DNA of 64,000 nucleotides from Phaseolus vulgaris (taxonomy: Eukaryota > Streptophyta > Magnoliopsida > Fabales > Fabaceae): assembly GCF_000499845.2 (NCBI RefSeq), contig NC_023749.2, positions 19,535,138-19,599,137 of the forward strand, in the 5' to 3' direction. Below are positions 19,935 to 31,298 of this stretch, in pieces; position 1 is the stretch's first letter; every line of letters starts with the position of its first letter. Both the position numbers and the translations under genes were made by a program. The notes beneath the pieces were generated by a model. The model saw only the letters and a program-made list of their open reading frames with translations. It was not told the origin of the DNA and made no database searches.

Positions 19935-21060
19935 AAAAGAATTAAATCTAGGGGTGTTAAGAGCACTGCAAAGCTTGAAGGATGGTTTTCGGGTGATGCT
20001 ACTCTCATCAACAAGTATCTACTTTAAACAAGTAGAAAGAATGTGAACACACCAAAAGTGGTCTCATTCACATGGATGAAACAACAGAAGCTGGATTCTG
20101 TGAGAAGTATCCTCAAGGAACAAAAATTGAAGAGATTCCTAGAGCTCACTGGGAACATATATCCTGATCTAGTGAAGGTATTTTACACTAACCTTCAATT
20201 TAGTGATGACTCACTTATTTCACATGTCAATGGTGTAGATATGGTAATCACAAGTGATGTATGGTCTGCTGTGACGGGGCTGAAATCCTCTTGACTGAGG
20301 ATCAATAGGGGAAACCTTAGAGTAGTGGAAGAGTTTAACAAAATCCAATTTTACAAAGGTTCTCTCAAGAATCCCCACTCCAAAGTGAGGAATTTTTCTG
20401 TTGGAGGACTAAAGCTTGATGAAAGGCTTGTGGCTTTCATTGTTTCATGGATTCTCACTCCTAGGGGAAGAAATCATTCAACCCTCTCTGAAGAAGATCT
20501 CCTTTTGATCTACTATATCATGAACAAAGTGAAGATCAACTGGATTCACACAATCAAAGAACACATGCAAAAATCCATGAGGTTATGTGACTTTCATTAT
20601 CCCTATGCCATTTTGATTTCTAAGTTTCTTCATTATTTTCAAGTGAACATAGAAGGTGAGCTAGCTGAGGTAATCAAGCCGTCCAGTGAGATCAATAGTG
20701 GATCCCTTAGTAAGATGTGATTTACTAAGATTGGTGGAAGATGGGTGAGCAAGGATGGTGAGCAAGCAGACCCAAGAGGAACAAATGAAGGTGATGAACC
20801 TGAGGAGGCTGCAATGCAAAATGAACCTGCTGCTGAAACTCGACAGGATGATCACAATGACATCAATATGGGTGAAAGAATGACTACCATGTCACCTTTT
20901 GAAAGGCTGATGATCAATCGTATGGACACTTTGCTGACAAACAAAGGAACCTCTACGACATGTGTGAATCAAGGTTCAACAGCGTGGACACACGCTTTTC
21001 CACACTGGATGAGCGAATTGAGGAAGTCTAGAGATCTTGTAGCTACAATTTGAAAGGGAG
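19935..21060 (+). pseudogene. Plant-transposon-protein ORF of copia element C2
   Basis: Homologous to 26487-27660 and to the C0 copies. Pieces in order are WFSGDATLINKYL, TPKVVSFTWMKQQKLDSVRS, GNIYPDLVKVFYTNL, GVDMVITSDVWSAVTGLKSS (stop), VGGLKLDERLVAFIVSWILTPRG, NWIHTIKEHMQKSMRLCDFH, SGSLSKM (stop) and a polar C-terminus with FERLMINRMDTLL. It resembles the 'putative plant transposon protein' family from memory. There are at least two in-frame stops and later frameshifts. It sits between gag/pol and the 3' LTR, the place where Sireviruses carry an envelope-like ORF. Function unknown. Confidence 0.75.
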
Positions 21061-21520
21061 GATAGTCCTTCATTCTAGCTTATTTGCCTTCAATTTTTCT
21101 TTATAATGTTTTTAAAATCCTACCATTTGTCTATTTGATGAGACAAATAAGGGGAGAAATTTGGAAGTTTGTAATGTTTTGTATTGGTTTGTAATATTTC
21201 TGAACATTGTTATTATAAACTGTTTTACCTGGTTTAGATTTACGTTTTGTTAAAATTGTCTTACAAAATTTTAACCTGTTATTCCTGCGAAATAACCGAT
21301 TGTTTATCTATTTTTCACTTATGTATGTGTGCTAGTTTCTCAGCTGAGTTGGCTGATGTTCCTTTTTGGAAATCACCAAGTGAAAGCTAGTCTTTGGTGC
21401 ATATATTTTTTGGATTATATTACCCTGTGTTTGTTTAATGAATGCAGGATTCAACAGATTCTAAACAAAGAACATTCCTGAAGCATCCCAAGGATTTGTC
21501 TCCATCAAATAGGGGGAGAT
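21061..21520 (+). other. 3' untranslated region of C2 with two polypurine tracts
   Basis: AATAAGGGGAGAAAT at about 21146-21160 and AATAGGGGGAGAT just before the LTR (21508-21520) are both preceded by a (T)TTG(A)TGAGACA/TCCATC-type context. The second borders the LTR and is the functional tract. The duplicated tract is also seen in C1 (26404, 26086) and C3 (52521, 52148). Confidence 0.75.
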
Positions 21521-22595
21521 TGTTGAAGATGGGAGCTTTGATGTATCAAATCCACATAAAGCCTGAAGCTGTGCTGCTTTCTAGGTTTGGGTTTAGATTA
21601 GGGTGTTTAGAATCTTTGTAAGATCAGTCATTGAAAGCTTACACAAAGCTTGATTAAATCTGTTTTAAACAACTAAGTGTTTTTTCGAAGCAAAGAAAAA
21701 ACAACTGATTTATTTATCGAAATAGCCGGTTGTTTGTTACTTAGCTGGCTGGAAGTTATGAAACTATTTTTAAATCAGTTGTGTAACTGCTTGACACATT
21801 TCAACCAGTTAAATCATAGTTTCAATCGGTTAAATGTATGTTTTCATAACAGTATTTTGAAAACCTATTTTTACTGATTTAGTGTATCAAAACTGCCTAC
21901 AACGGTAGCTTTTCAAAGGGTATAAATATAGCTTTGTTTTCAAATCAAAAGACACGAAAAATACAACAAGTATGCATTTAGATTTGAGAAAGAGTTTTTG
22001 GTTTGTGAAAGAGTTTTAAAAAGCAAGAGTGCTTTCAAGCTTTGTTGTGTGGTGACAAGTGTTGATCATAGGATCTCTGGTTTTGTAAATCCAGGTGTTT
22101 TCTATCATGTTTAGTATCTTGTAATTGTTCTTCTACAAACTGTTTGTTGTTGAAATCCTGTAAAGGCAGAGGGTGTTCTGTCTTGAGGTGTTTTGTGTGC
22201 AAAGGGGGTAAGTAGGCTTTGTAGGATTCAAAGTCACCTCTTTGTGGTGTATGCTTGTAATTTGTGATTGGTTGCTAGTTGAACTCAGTGGTTTGACAGA
22301 GAACTGGATGTAGCTCAGGGATTGAGTGAACCAGTATGATCTCTATGTGTAAATCTCTCTTTCTCTCAAACTCTCTAACTGTTTGATATTTTCGCTGCTA
22401 TAAACAACCGATTAAATCGTGACTTTAACTGGTTGAAATTCTGAAAACTGTTTTGTTGGATTATTTGATTGCCTTCCTTAAGTTCTTATCTGAGTATTTG
22501 GATTGTTAAGGATTAATTATGAAGCAAGTATTTGCAAAAATCTTTGATAAAATAATTCACCCCCCCCCCTTTTGTTTAAGTCATCAATTCTTACA
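21521..22595 (+). repeat. 3' LTR of copia element C2 (1075 bp)
   Basis: Starts TGTTGAAGATGGGAGC after the polypurine tract and ends CATCAATTCTTACA (TG...CA), with a run of C's about 35 bp before the end. It holds palindrome pairs centred at 21706.5/21727.5, 21806.5/21827.5 and 22409.5/22430.5, all 21 bp apart. The right-flank target duplication should be AGTAT (22596-22600); its partner lies outside the window. Confidence 0.88.
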
Positions 22596-22914
22596 AGTAT
22601 AATAGCAAGATAGCAAGGCACACAGAGATCCAGTTTTCTGCAAAACTCATTTGCAGAAAAACTAGAAAAAAACAATTAAACCATTCCCAAAAATCAGTTT
22701 TGTGTGCAACAGAACTATGCAGCAGAATTAGTGTGCATTAGCAACAGAAATTTACACACCATAGTTTAGCCATATTTACAACACATAAACCTCAATTTCC
22801 TCCTATTTGTCTTCACAAATAGGCTAAGAGAATGGATAAAACAGAATTAAAAGGAAATAACAGAAACAGACTAAAATAAACAGAAAAACAGTTCAGCAGT
22901 TTAACAAAATTAAA
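22596..22914 (-). other. 3' untranslated region of C0
   Basis: AT-rich with a polypurine-like tract on the minus strand (AAATAGGAGGAAATTG near 22790-22805) next to an inverted TTTGTCTTCACAAA. No gene is supported. Confidence 0.5.
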
Positions 22915-23617
22915 AAATTTCAATCATCCTTTCCATACTGGAGCTCAAAGATCTGGTTTTGCACAACTTCAATCTGTTCATCCAGATTCTAGAACCTAGC
23001 AGAACAAAACTCAAGATGATTACTTTGATCATTAGCCATATTATCCATGCGATTAATCATCAACCTCTCAAAAGGTGACATAGAAGCAGCATAATCATCC
23101 ATATTTCCAGCACTTGTACCAGCTCCATAGGTTTCACTTGGAGCTTGTTCACATGGAATCTCATTTCCTTGACCATCATGTCCAATATTTCCGGCAGCTT
23201 GATCTTCCTCATTTGCTTTAGCTAGAGTTCCACAACAAGGACCATTTTTTTCTTCATCTTTACTTAGCCATTTTCGCCAACCTTAATGAATCCCATTTTA
23301 CTAAGAAAACCATTATTAACTTCATGAGATGGGTTCACCACCTCAGACAATTCTTCTTCAAGATCAATTTTAAAATATTGTAGAAATTCTGAAATAAGAA
23401 CAACATAGGGGAAATGGTAGTCACTTAACCTCATTGACTTTTGCATGTGCTCTTTGAAAATGTGAATCCAATTAGCCTTAATCTTCTTCATAATGCAGTA
23501 TATGAGAACAAAATCTTCTTCAGTGAGGACTAAGTGATTACTCCCCCTTGGAGTCAGCATCCAAGATACTATGAAAGCAATAATTCTTTCATTCAGCTTC
23601 AAACCTCCCACAGGAAG
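22915..23617 (-). pseudogene. Plant-transposon-protein ORF of C0, C-terminal part
   Basis: The minus-strand frame 23620 to 23264 reads PVGGLKLNERIIAFIVSWML, then NWIHIFKEHMQKSMRLSDYH and NNGFLSKMGFIKVGENG. It is followed after frame damage by the polar C-terminus (FERLMINRMDNM, NLDEQIEVVQNQIFELQ, a short coiled coil). It continues the sequence broken off at 31745. The solo LTRs 23618-24360 and 24372-31744 lie in the break. Confidence 0.75.
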
Positions 23618-24360
23618 TGATGGAAGAGGGACAAGCATCACTACAACTAAGAGCCAACCACCATGTCATATTGGCCAATCACAAGGGCCATGGGTAGAAA
23701 GCTTGAATAGGATTGGAACATTGCTACTGATGGCCGAAAAACTTATCTCTACATGCTCCAAGATGTTCAAATTCAAGCATAGAATAGCTTTTACATTTTT
23801 GTCAACAGTAGCATAATTTGATTCTTTTGTATTTTTGTTGAAACATGCAAAGTGGTACCTAAAAGGCTAACCTAAGTTTAATTAGAGTTTCCTACTCCTA
23901 ATTAAACTTAGGTCCGGCCCACACTTAACCTAAAGGAGCATAAGGTTCTAGATCTTCTAGCACATGGAAGCATTCTAGAACCTACCTCACATGTGATGAA
24001 AATAAGCGCCACTTACCCATGTGCCAACATTTGAATTTCCCTCTCTTTTCCACTTTGTAGACTGGCCTCCAAATGCTATTTAAGGAGTGCCTTGGCTCTT
24101 AGTTTTTCAAGATTAATATACTAGTGAATTGCTCCAAATTTGATCCAATTTCACTTCTTGTCTAGAACCTCCCAAGGTTAGACTATTGATCTTCAATTCT
24201 CACCTTTCCAAGTAGAGTTGGCCTCACCACTCTCAAATCCTACCTCTCATCCACCTTCAAGGTCACCACCACTTTTAGGAGGACCTTAATTCATCTTCAA
24301 TCCATGATGCTTCCGCCATTCACCAACAAATTCTGAAAATATGAAGGCACATCTCCATCA
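23618..24360 (+). repeat. Solo LTR of a chromovirus-like family (type D)
   Basis: Starts TGATGGAAGAGGGAC and ends ATCTCCATCA. It resembles the LTR at 41467-42150 in the opposite orientation (for example the GATGCTTCCGCCATTCACCAA region near the end). It is inserted in the C0 ORF. Flanks are GGAAG on the left and GAAAA on the right: two G-to-A differences from a perfect 5-bp duplication. Confidence 0.7.
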
Positions 24361-24371
24361 GAAAAACCCTC

Positions 24372-24993
24372 TATTGAAGATAGAGAGCTTTGATGAAACA
24401 AATCCACATGAAGCCTGAAGTTGTGCTGCTTTCTGAGTTTGGGTTTAGATTAGGTTGTTCAGAATCTGTGTTAAGATCAGATCTAATTCCTATACAAAGG
24501 TTGATCAATAAGTTTTAAAAGAAACAAAGTTTTTTTCAATGCAAAGGGAAAACAACCGGTTAAATGAGTGTTGTGCTAACAGTTTTTTGAAAACTTATTT
24601 CAACTGTTTTAAATGAGATCAAAACTGATTTGACTCTGTTATGTTTCCTAAAATAGCTAGATTTCAAATGCTATAAATATAGCCTTCTTTCAAATGTTTT
24701 AGATAGAAGTTTAATACTCAGATTTGAGATTAAAAGAGAGATTACAATCTGTTTGTGAAAGAAGTTTTCCAAGATTAGCAAGATTGCTTTTAAGCTTTGT
24801 TGTGGTGTCAAGAACAGATCATAGGGTTTCTGGTTTACGCAATCAGGTATTTTCTACCCTTACTTAGTTTCTTGTAATTCAATTCTGATATTGTAAAAGT
24901 GTATAAAATCCTGTAAAGTCAGCATGATTTTGGCTTGAGGTGTGCGCTGGTGCAAAGAGGGTGAGTAGGCTTTGTGGGATTCAAAGTCACCTC
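24372..24993 (+). repeat. Copia solo LTR C4, left part
   Basis: Homologous to C2's LTR from its first bases (TATTGAAGATAGAGAGC against TGTTGAAGATGGGAGC) to CAAAGTCACCTC, where C1 is inserted. It continues at 31299-31744. Together the parts make an LTR of about 1065 bp with no internal region. Its flanks are CCCTC and CCCTT, a near-perfect duplication. Confidence 0.8.
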
Positions 24994-26085
24994 TATTAGG
25001 TTTGATGACTACAACAAGAGGGGGGTGAATTGTTTTCAAACTATTTTCACAAATACTTTGCTTAGAATGAAGCTTTAACAAAATACATAGAAAAGCAATT
25101 CAGAAAACCAATCCAATAGTCAAACAGAACCTGGAATCAGAAATTCAATCGGTTAAAGTTGTGATTTAACTGGTTGTTTATGACAACAAAAATTACAAAC
25201 AGTTTAATAAGAGATGGTATAGAGAGAATTACACAAAGAGATTATACTGGTCCACTGAATCACAGAGCTACATCCAGACCTCAGTCAAACCACTGAGTTT
25301 TCACTATGCAATCAATCACAGATTACACAAACACCACACACAAAGAGGTGACTTTGAATCTCACAAAGCCTACTCACCCTCCTTGCACACAACAACCACC
25401 TCAAGCCAGAATCCCACTTACTTTACAGGATTTTACATAGTTATACAAAATGTTATATGAACAATTACAAGAACTTGAACAGGATTAGAAAACACCTGGT
25501 AAAACACAATACACCAGCACCCTATTGATCAGTTCTTTGAAAGACAACAAAGCACAAAGCAATCTTGCTAAAACTTGATGAAAAACCTTTTCACAAAGAG
25601 TTTTGGTAATCACTCAAATCAATCTCAACTCAGAGTATCAAAAGTTTCTGTTTCATCAATCTCTCGTCTCTTTCATCATCTTCTAAACATTTGAATTAAA
25701 AGCATATTTATAATACTTGAAATGCTAACGTTGGAGCAAATCAGTTAAAACAGATTTTCAAAAAACTGTTACAAGCATATACATTTAATTGGTTAAAACA
25801 ACGAATTAATCGGTTGAATGCTCTTGTCAGTTATAAAACAGTTTTAAAACCTTCTTTCCCAGCTAAGTTACAAACAACCGATTATCTCAACATTTTAATC
25901 GGTTGATTTTTCCTTTGCATGGAAAAAATACTTTAATCTTTAAAACTAATTGAAATGAGCTTTGTCTAAGATTCAAAACTGATCTTACAAAGATTCTAAA
26001 CCCCAACCCAAAACCTAAACCTAAAACAACACACAGCTTCAGGCTGCACTTGGATTTGGCACATCAAAGCTTCCCATCTTCAACA
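24994..26085 (-). repeat. 3' LTR of C1
   Basis: In plus coordinates it begins TATTAGGTTTGATG and ends CATCTTCAACA, so the minus-strand termini are TG...TA and not TG...CA; the other LTR has the same TA. Palindrome pairs are centred 25150.5/25171.5, 25790.5/25811.5 and 25879.5/25900.5. Confidence 0.93.
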
Positions 26086-26486
26086 ATCTCCCCCTATTTG
26101 ATGAAGACAAATCTCTGGGAGCTTTTAGAAATGTTCTTTGTTTAGAATCTGTTGAATCCTGCAATCACTGAACAAACACAAAATATTTTTGTCCAAACAT
26201 ATATGTACTTTATATCAGTTTTCAAAATAAGCAGAACCATATAAGAACAATCAGTTATAATACAAAGATAACCGGTTGAAATTTTGCTGAAAACCAGAAA
26301 CCATAGTTTCAAATACTTCCAGAAACTTAAAACAGTTTAATAGCAGTAATACAAGTGTTCAAAAAAAAGTAAACACACAATTAAGAACATATTACAACTT
26401 CCCAAACACTTCTCCCCCTATTTGTCTCATCAAAAAGACAAAAGGTAGGATTAAAAACAACATAAAGAAATCTAAAAACTTTTAAG
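26086..26486 (-). other. 3' untranslated region of C1 with two polypurine tracts
   Basis: The minus strand has AAATAGGGGGAGAT against the LTR (26086-26099) and a second AAATAGGGGGAGAAG at about 26410. A palindrome pair (centres 26252.5 and 26273.5) lies between. No gene is seen. Confidence 0.75.
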
Positions 26487-27660
26487 CTAAAAGGAAAGGC
26501 TATCCTCCCTTTGAAATTGTAGTTCTAGAATCTGCCTCTGAACTTCTTCAATCTGTTCATCCAGAGTAGAGAACCTTGTGTCCATGTTTGTAAACCTTGA
26601 TTCACACATCTCATTAAGGTTCCTTTGATTATCGGCAAAGGTGTCCATTCTATTCAGCATTTGCATTTCAAGGGATGACATGCTTGCCATCCTTTCCTCC
26701 ATGTTGATATCATGATGCATTCCTTCTTGAGTTCCAGCAGTAGGATCATCTTGCATTGCTGCCTCTTTAGTTTCATCTCCTTCATTGGTTCCACTTGGGC
26801 CAGCATAATCACCATATTTGCTTACCCATCTTCCACCAATCTTAGTAAACTCCATCTTGCTTAGGGATCCACTATTGATTTCACTGGAGGGCTTGATAAC
26901 TTCTGCTAGCTCTCCTTCTATATCCACTTCAAAATAGTGAAGGAACGTAGAAATCAAAATAGCATAAGGATAATGAAAATCACATAACCTCATAGCTTTT
27001 TGCATATGCTCTTTGATAGTGTGAATCCAGTTGATCTTCACTTTATTCATGATGCAGTAGATCATGAGGAGATCTTCTTCAGAAAAAGTTGAGTGGTTGT
27101 TCCCCCTAGGTGTGAGAATCCATGAAACTATGAAGGCCACAAGCCTTTCATCAAGCTTCAACCCTCCAACAGAAAAATTCCTCACTTTGGAGTGGGGATT
27201 CTTGAGACAACTTTTGTAAAACTAGATTTTGTTGAAATCTTCCACAACTCCAAGTTTTCCCCTATTGATTCTTAGACTTGAAGACTTCAGCCCGATCACA
27301 GCAGATCATACCTCATTTGTAATAATCATACCTACACCTTTGACATGAGAAACAAGTGAGTCACCATCAAAAGTAAGGTTAGTGTAGAATACCTTTACAA
27401 GATCAGGATAAATGTTCCCTGTGAGTTCCATAAATCTCTTCAACTTTTGTTCTTTCAGGACACTCCTTACAGAATCTAACTTCTGTTGTTTCATCCAAGA
27501 GAAGGAAACAACTTTTGGAGTATTTACATTCTTTCTACTAGTCTCTAGTAGGTACTTGTTGATGAGATTGGTATCCCCTGCAAACCAACCTTCAAGCTTT
27601 CATGAACTTTTGACACCCGTGGACTTCATTCTTTTTGCAGATGGAGGAGTTCCATCCATT
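26487..27660 (-). pseudogene. Plant-transposon-protein ORF of C1
   Basis: Starts at ATG 27660 (MDGTPPSAKRMKS) and ends at 26487, about 390 residues. It includes a basic N-terminus, WFAGDTNLINKYL, SFSWMKQQKLDSVRS, GNIYPDLVKVFYTNL, VGGLKLDERLVAFIVSWILT, NWIHTIKEHMQKAMRLCDFH, ELAEVIKPSSEI and an acidic linker. The C-terminus is predicted to be coiled (TLDEQIEEVQRQILELQFQ). In-frame stops occur near 27600, 27305 and 27222; the last 232 residues are open. It matches the C0 and C2 copies and, from memory, the 'putative plant transposon protein' family. Its position corresponds to the envelope-like ORF of Sireviruses, but no signal peptide or membrane segment is evident. Confidence 0.8.
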
Positions 27661-28430
27661 TGAATCAGAACCAGTTTCTGCAAAGAATTTTTTTGAAAAA
27701 AGATAGAAATAACATTTCTAGTTTAACCGGTTACTTGTGAGTGGAAACAACCGCTAGATGCATTGGGTTTTATAGCAGAGAATCCCTGGTCAAAGCTGAA
27801 TGTATTCAACATAAAAATGAATCAAATCTGAACAATAAAGTCGACATGGTCAGTAAAATCAGAAAGTACAGATTCACATGTGATATTTGACCAAGCATTT
27901 AAGACAAATTTGATTTTCAAGATAGGTAGAGATCTGATCTATTAAAAGCTAATGTACTAGAGTTAAACTGTATTCAAACATTAATTAAGGCAAGTTTGAC
28001 CATACGAGTCACTAGGTTTAACAGAATCATAAATCCCAAAATTAAAAAACAAAAACAGATTCATCCAAAGCTTACCTGACAAAAATAATCTGTTGTTTCG
28101 AGGAAACAATCGGTTAAATTCCTGTTCTGAAAAAAAAAATTCAAACTAGAAACACATGTTGCATGTAATTATTGGGTTTTCACATAACTGCAAGCTATAA
28201 AACATATGCAGGGAAAATGGATCACATATAAATCATTCATAGAAACATAGAAAAGCATATTGAATTGAATTTTGTACATTGATAGCTCTTAACAAAGAAT
28301 AAGAGTTTCATCCCTAGATTACTGATTTTCTAATTACAGAAGCTCAAGGAAACTAGCACAAGATTCTGATATGTTGACAAGTACAGAACATCCAGTCCTT
28401 GCCGAACCTTTCATGAGAAATAAAAAATCT
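27661..28430 (-). other. Internal non-coding region of C1 where pol would be expected
   Basis: AT-rich, with stops in all frames. No YVDD, DSGCS, integrase or RNase H motif is found. It contains palindrome pairs 28090.5/28111.5 (21 bp) and 27728.5/27752.5 (24 bp, the one clear exception). Pol is absent here, not merely decayed. Confidence 0.75.
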
Positions 28431-30133
28431 TCAAAATATAACTTTGTTAAATCTTAAGATTTGATCCCTTGAAGAATTTGGGACCTTCAGTGTTAGATTT
28501 ATCTTTTGTATTGAGAATACATCTTGGAATCCACTTATGCCTTTAGGTACAAGAAATTTACGAAACCTGCAATACCTGACATAATGGCCTTTCCTCATGC
28601 AATAAAAGCATGTAACAACCGGTTGAAACGATTTTTTAACCGATTGTTTTTCTGAAAAATTTGAAAAAGGTTTTGCAATTCTTTTCTCTTTGCTTTGGGG
28701 ATAAAATCCCAAACCTGTTTTTCCAAAAACACATTTCTGTGAGGCTAAAACATCTTCAAAGTTGGACTTTCCAGTTGTAAGCTTGTCAAAGGTTTTCAAA
28801 AGATAGCAAATCTTCTTTTCAAGAAGTTCACAATTTTCACAACTCACTTTCTCACAACTGCAAGAAGAATTCTTGTAGATTAAATCCAGATGTTCTAAAT
28901 CTTCATTAGTTTTGTACAGCTCTTTCTCAAGATCCTTAACTTTATTTTCTAACCAGTTGTTTAATCCTTTCAATCGGTTGAGAGAAAGGGCCAATCGGTT
29001 GGCTTCATCATGAGTTTCATAAAAAGCATTAAGCAATTGATCATAGGTGGTACCTTTACTTGTTGAAGTAGAATCCACACTACTTGTTACTAATGCTAGA
29101 AGACACAGATTAGCTTCCTCATCATCTGAAGAGCTTGAGGATGAGACATCCTTGTCATCCCATGCTATATAAGCTTTCTTTGTTTTTTCCCTTCTTCTCC
29201 CTTTTGAAGTCTCCCTTTTCTTTGACTTCATTATTTGGGCATTCAGACTTAATATGTCCCTGTTCACCACAGCCATAACAGGTATATTCATTATAATTGA
29301 ATACACTAGGTTTCTTTGAGTCATACATTTTAGAAGCTTGTTTCTTTCTCAAGAATTTGCTGAATTTTTTTGATAGCAAACTTATGTTTTCATCTTCACT
29401 TTCACTGGAAACATGTTATTGTTTGCTAGCTTTGAGTGTTATGCTCTTGTTATGCTTATCTTCACTCTCTTGAATAGCAAGCCTTTCAATCTCCATTTCA
29501 TGCTCTCTTAGTTTGCCGAAAAGAGATGCCATAGTCATCGAGGTGAAATCCTTTGATTCTAAAATGGCAGTAACCTTTGGTTACCATATTCTATCAAGAC
29601 ACTTTAGTACCTTGATGTTGAGTTCCTCTTCATCAAACTTCTTACCAAGGCTTATAAGGTGATTCACAATGTGAGAGAACCTCTTTTGCACATCACATAT
29701 TGATTCTCCCTTCTGCATTCTGAAGAGTTCATACTCCTGGATTAGAGCATGTTTTCTAGCTCTCTTTACATCATTTGTGCCTTCATGTGTGACCTCCAAG
29801 ATGTCCCACATTTCATTGGCCGAGCTACATTGTGAAACCCTGAAAAATTAATCACTACTCAAAGCAGATGTTATAATGTTCTTAGCTATCCAATCAAATT
29901 TAGCTTTCTTAGATTCTGCCTCTGTCCATTCAGAAGAAAGGTTTATCAACTAAAACATCATCTTTCTTAACTTGAGGTACAAAAGGACCATTTTCAATTG
30001 ATTCCCAAATGCCTTTGTCAGTTGAATGTATAAAAATCTTCATTCTAACCTTCCAAAATTGGTAATTAACACCACAAAACAAAGGTGGCCTGTTTATTGA
30101 GGCTCCTTCCCCAAAGGGCATTTTATCAGCCAT
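28431..30133 (-). pseudogene. C1 gag (Sirevirus-type), two zinc knuckles
   Basis: Starts at ATG 30133 (MADKMPFGEGASINRPPLFC). A copia gag domain follows (NYQFWKVRMKIFIHSTDKGI, MWDILEVTHEGTNDVKRARK, KCLDRIW, SLFGKLREHEMEIERL). Next come the first knuckle CYGCGEQGHIKSEC, an acidic Ser stretch (DDKDVSSSSSSDDEE), a heptad-repeat region (NRLALSLNRLKGLNNWLENK) and the second knuckle CFYCMRKGHYVRYC. Long gag with two knuckles fits Sireviruses. Stops (near 29930, 29850, 29580 and 29415) and a frameshift near 29160-29200 break it; the last 297 residues are open. The palindrome motif is built into the coding sequence at 28620.5/28641.5 and 28954.5/28975.5/28996.5. Confidence 0.87.
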
Positions 30134-30184
30134 CAAAAAAAGATTTTCAAAAAACCAGAAATTAAAAACTTGAATAACTTTCAA

Positions 30185-30206
30185 GAACCTTGCTCTTGAT
30201 GCCAAT
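30185..30206 (-). other. Primer binding site of C1 (degraded initiator tRNA-Met type)
   Basis: Just inside the 5' LTR the minus strand reads ATTGGCATCAAGAGCAAGG. This resembles the TGGTATCAGAGC site common in plant copia elements, with changes. Confidence 0.6.
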
Positions 30207-31298
30207 TATTAGGTTTGATGGCTACAACAAGAGGGGGGTGAATTGTTTTCAAACTATTTTCACAAATACTTTGCTTAGAATGAAGCTTTAAAAAACTACA
30301 TAGAAAAGCAATTCAAAAAACCAATCCAATAGTCAAACAGAACCTGGAATCAGAAATTCAATCGGTTAAAGTTGTGATTTAACCGGTTGTTTATGATAAC
30401 GAAAATTACAAACAGTTTAATAAGAGATAAGATAGAGAGAATTTCACACAGAGATTATATTGGTTCACTCAATCACAGAGCTACATCCAGACCTCAGTCA
30501 AACCACTGAGTTTTCACTATGCAATCAATCACAGATTATACAAACACCACACACAAAGAGGTGACTTTGAATCCCACAAAGCCTACTCACCCTCCTTGCA
30601 CACAACAGCCACCTCAAGCCAGAATCCCACTTACTTTACATGATTTTATATAGTTATACACAATGTTATATGAACAATTACAAGAACTTGAACAGTATTA
30701 GAAAACACCTGGTAAAACACAATACACCAGCACCCTATTGATCAGTTCTTTGAAAGACAACAAAGCACAAAGCAATCTTGCTAAAACTTGATGAAAAACC
30801 TTTTCACAAACAGTTTTGGTAATCACTCAAATCAATCTCAACTCAAAGTATCAAAAGTTTATGTTTCATCAATCTCTCGTCTCTTTCATCATCTTCTAAA
30901 CGTTTAAATTAAAAGCATATTTATAATACTTCAAAAGCTAACGTTGGAGCAAATCAGTTAAAAACATATTTTCAAAAAACTGTTACAAGCACATACATTT
31001 AATCGGTTAAAAACACGAATTAACCGATTGAATGCTCTTGTTAGTTATAAAACAGTTTTAAAACCTTCTTTGCCAGCTAAGTTACATACAACCGATTATC
31101 TCGACATTTTAATCGTTTGTTTTTCCCTTTGCATGGAAAAACACTTTAATCTTTAAAATTGGTTGAAATGAGCTTTGTCTGAGATTCAAAACTGATCTTA
31201 CAAAGATTCTAAACCCCAACCCAAAACCTAAACCTAAAACAGCACACAAGTTCAGGCTTCACTTGGATTTGACACATCAAAGTTTCCCATCTTCAACA
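30207..31298 (-). repeat. 5' LTR of C1
   Basis: Same length as the 3' LTR, with only scattered differences by eye. Palindrome pairs are 31004.5/31025.5 and 31093.5/31114.5. A C0-like TATA box was not located with confidence. Confidence 0.93.

Larger units (their letters stand above)
24994..31298 (-). mobile_element. C1: complete non-autonomous Sirevirus-like element (6305 bp)
   Basis: The two LTRs are each 1092 bp (24994-26085, 30207-31298). A 5-bp target duplication ACCTC flanks the element exactly (24989-24993, 31299-31303). Removing the element and one duplication restores the C4 LTR, which matches C2's LTR across the site (CAAAGTCACCTCTTTGTGG). The interior (4121 bp) carries gag and the plant-transposon-protein ORF with no protease, integrase, RT or RNase H, so it would need proteins from a relative such as C3. 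Confidence 0.92.

Noticed and set aside
22559..22570. C-runs near copia LTR ends (also 31707-31719)
   Set aside because: Homopolymers at an equivalent place in related LTRs; part of the LTR, not a separate signal.
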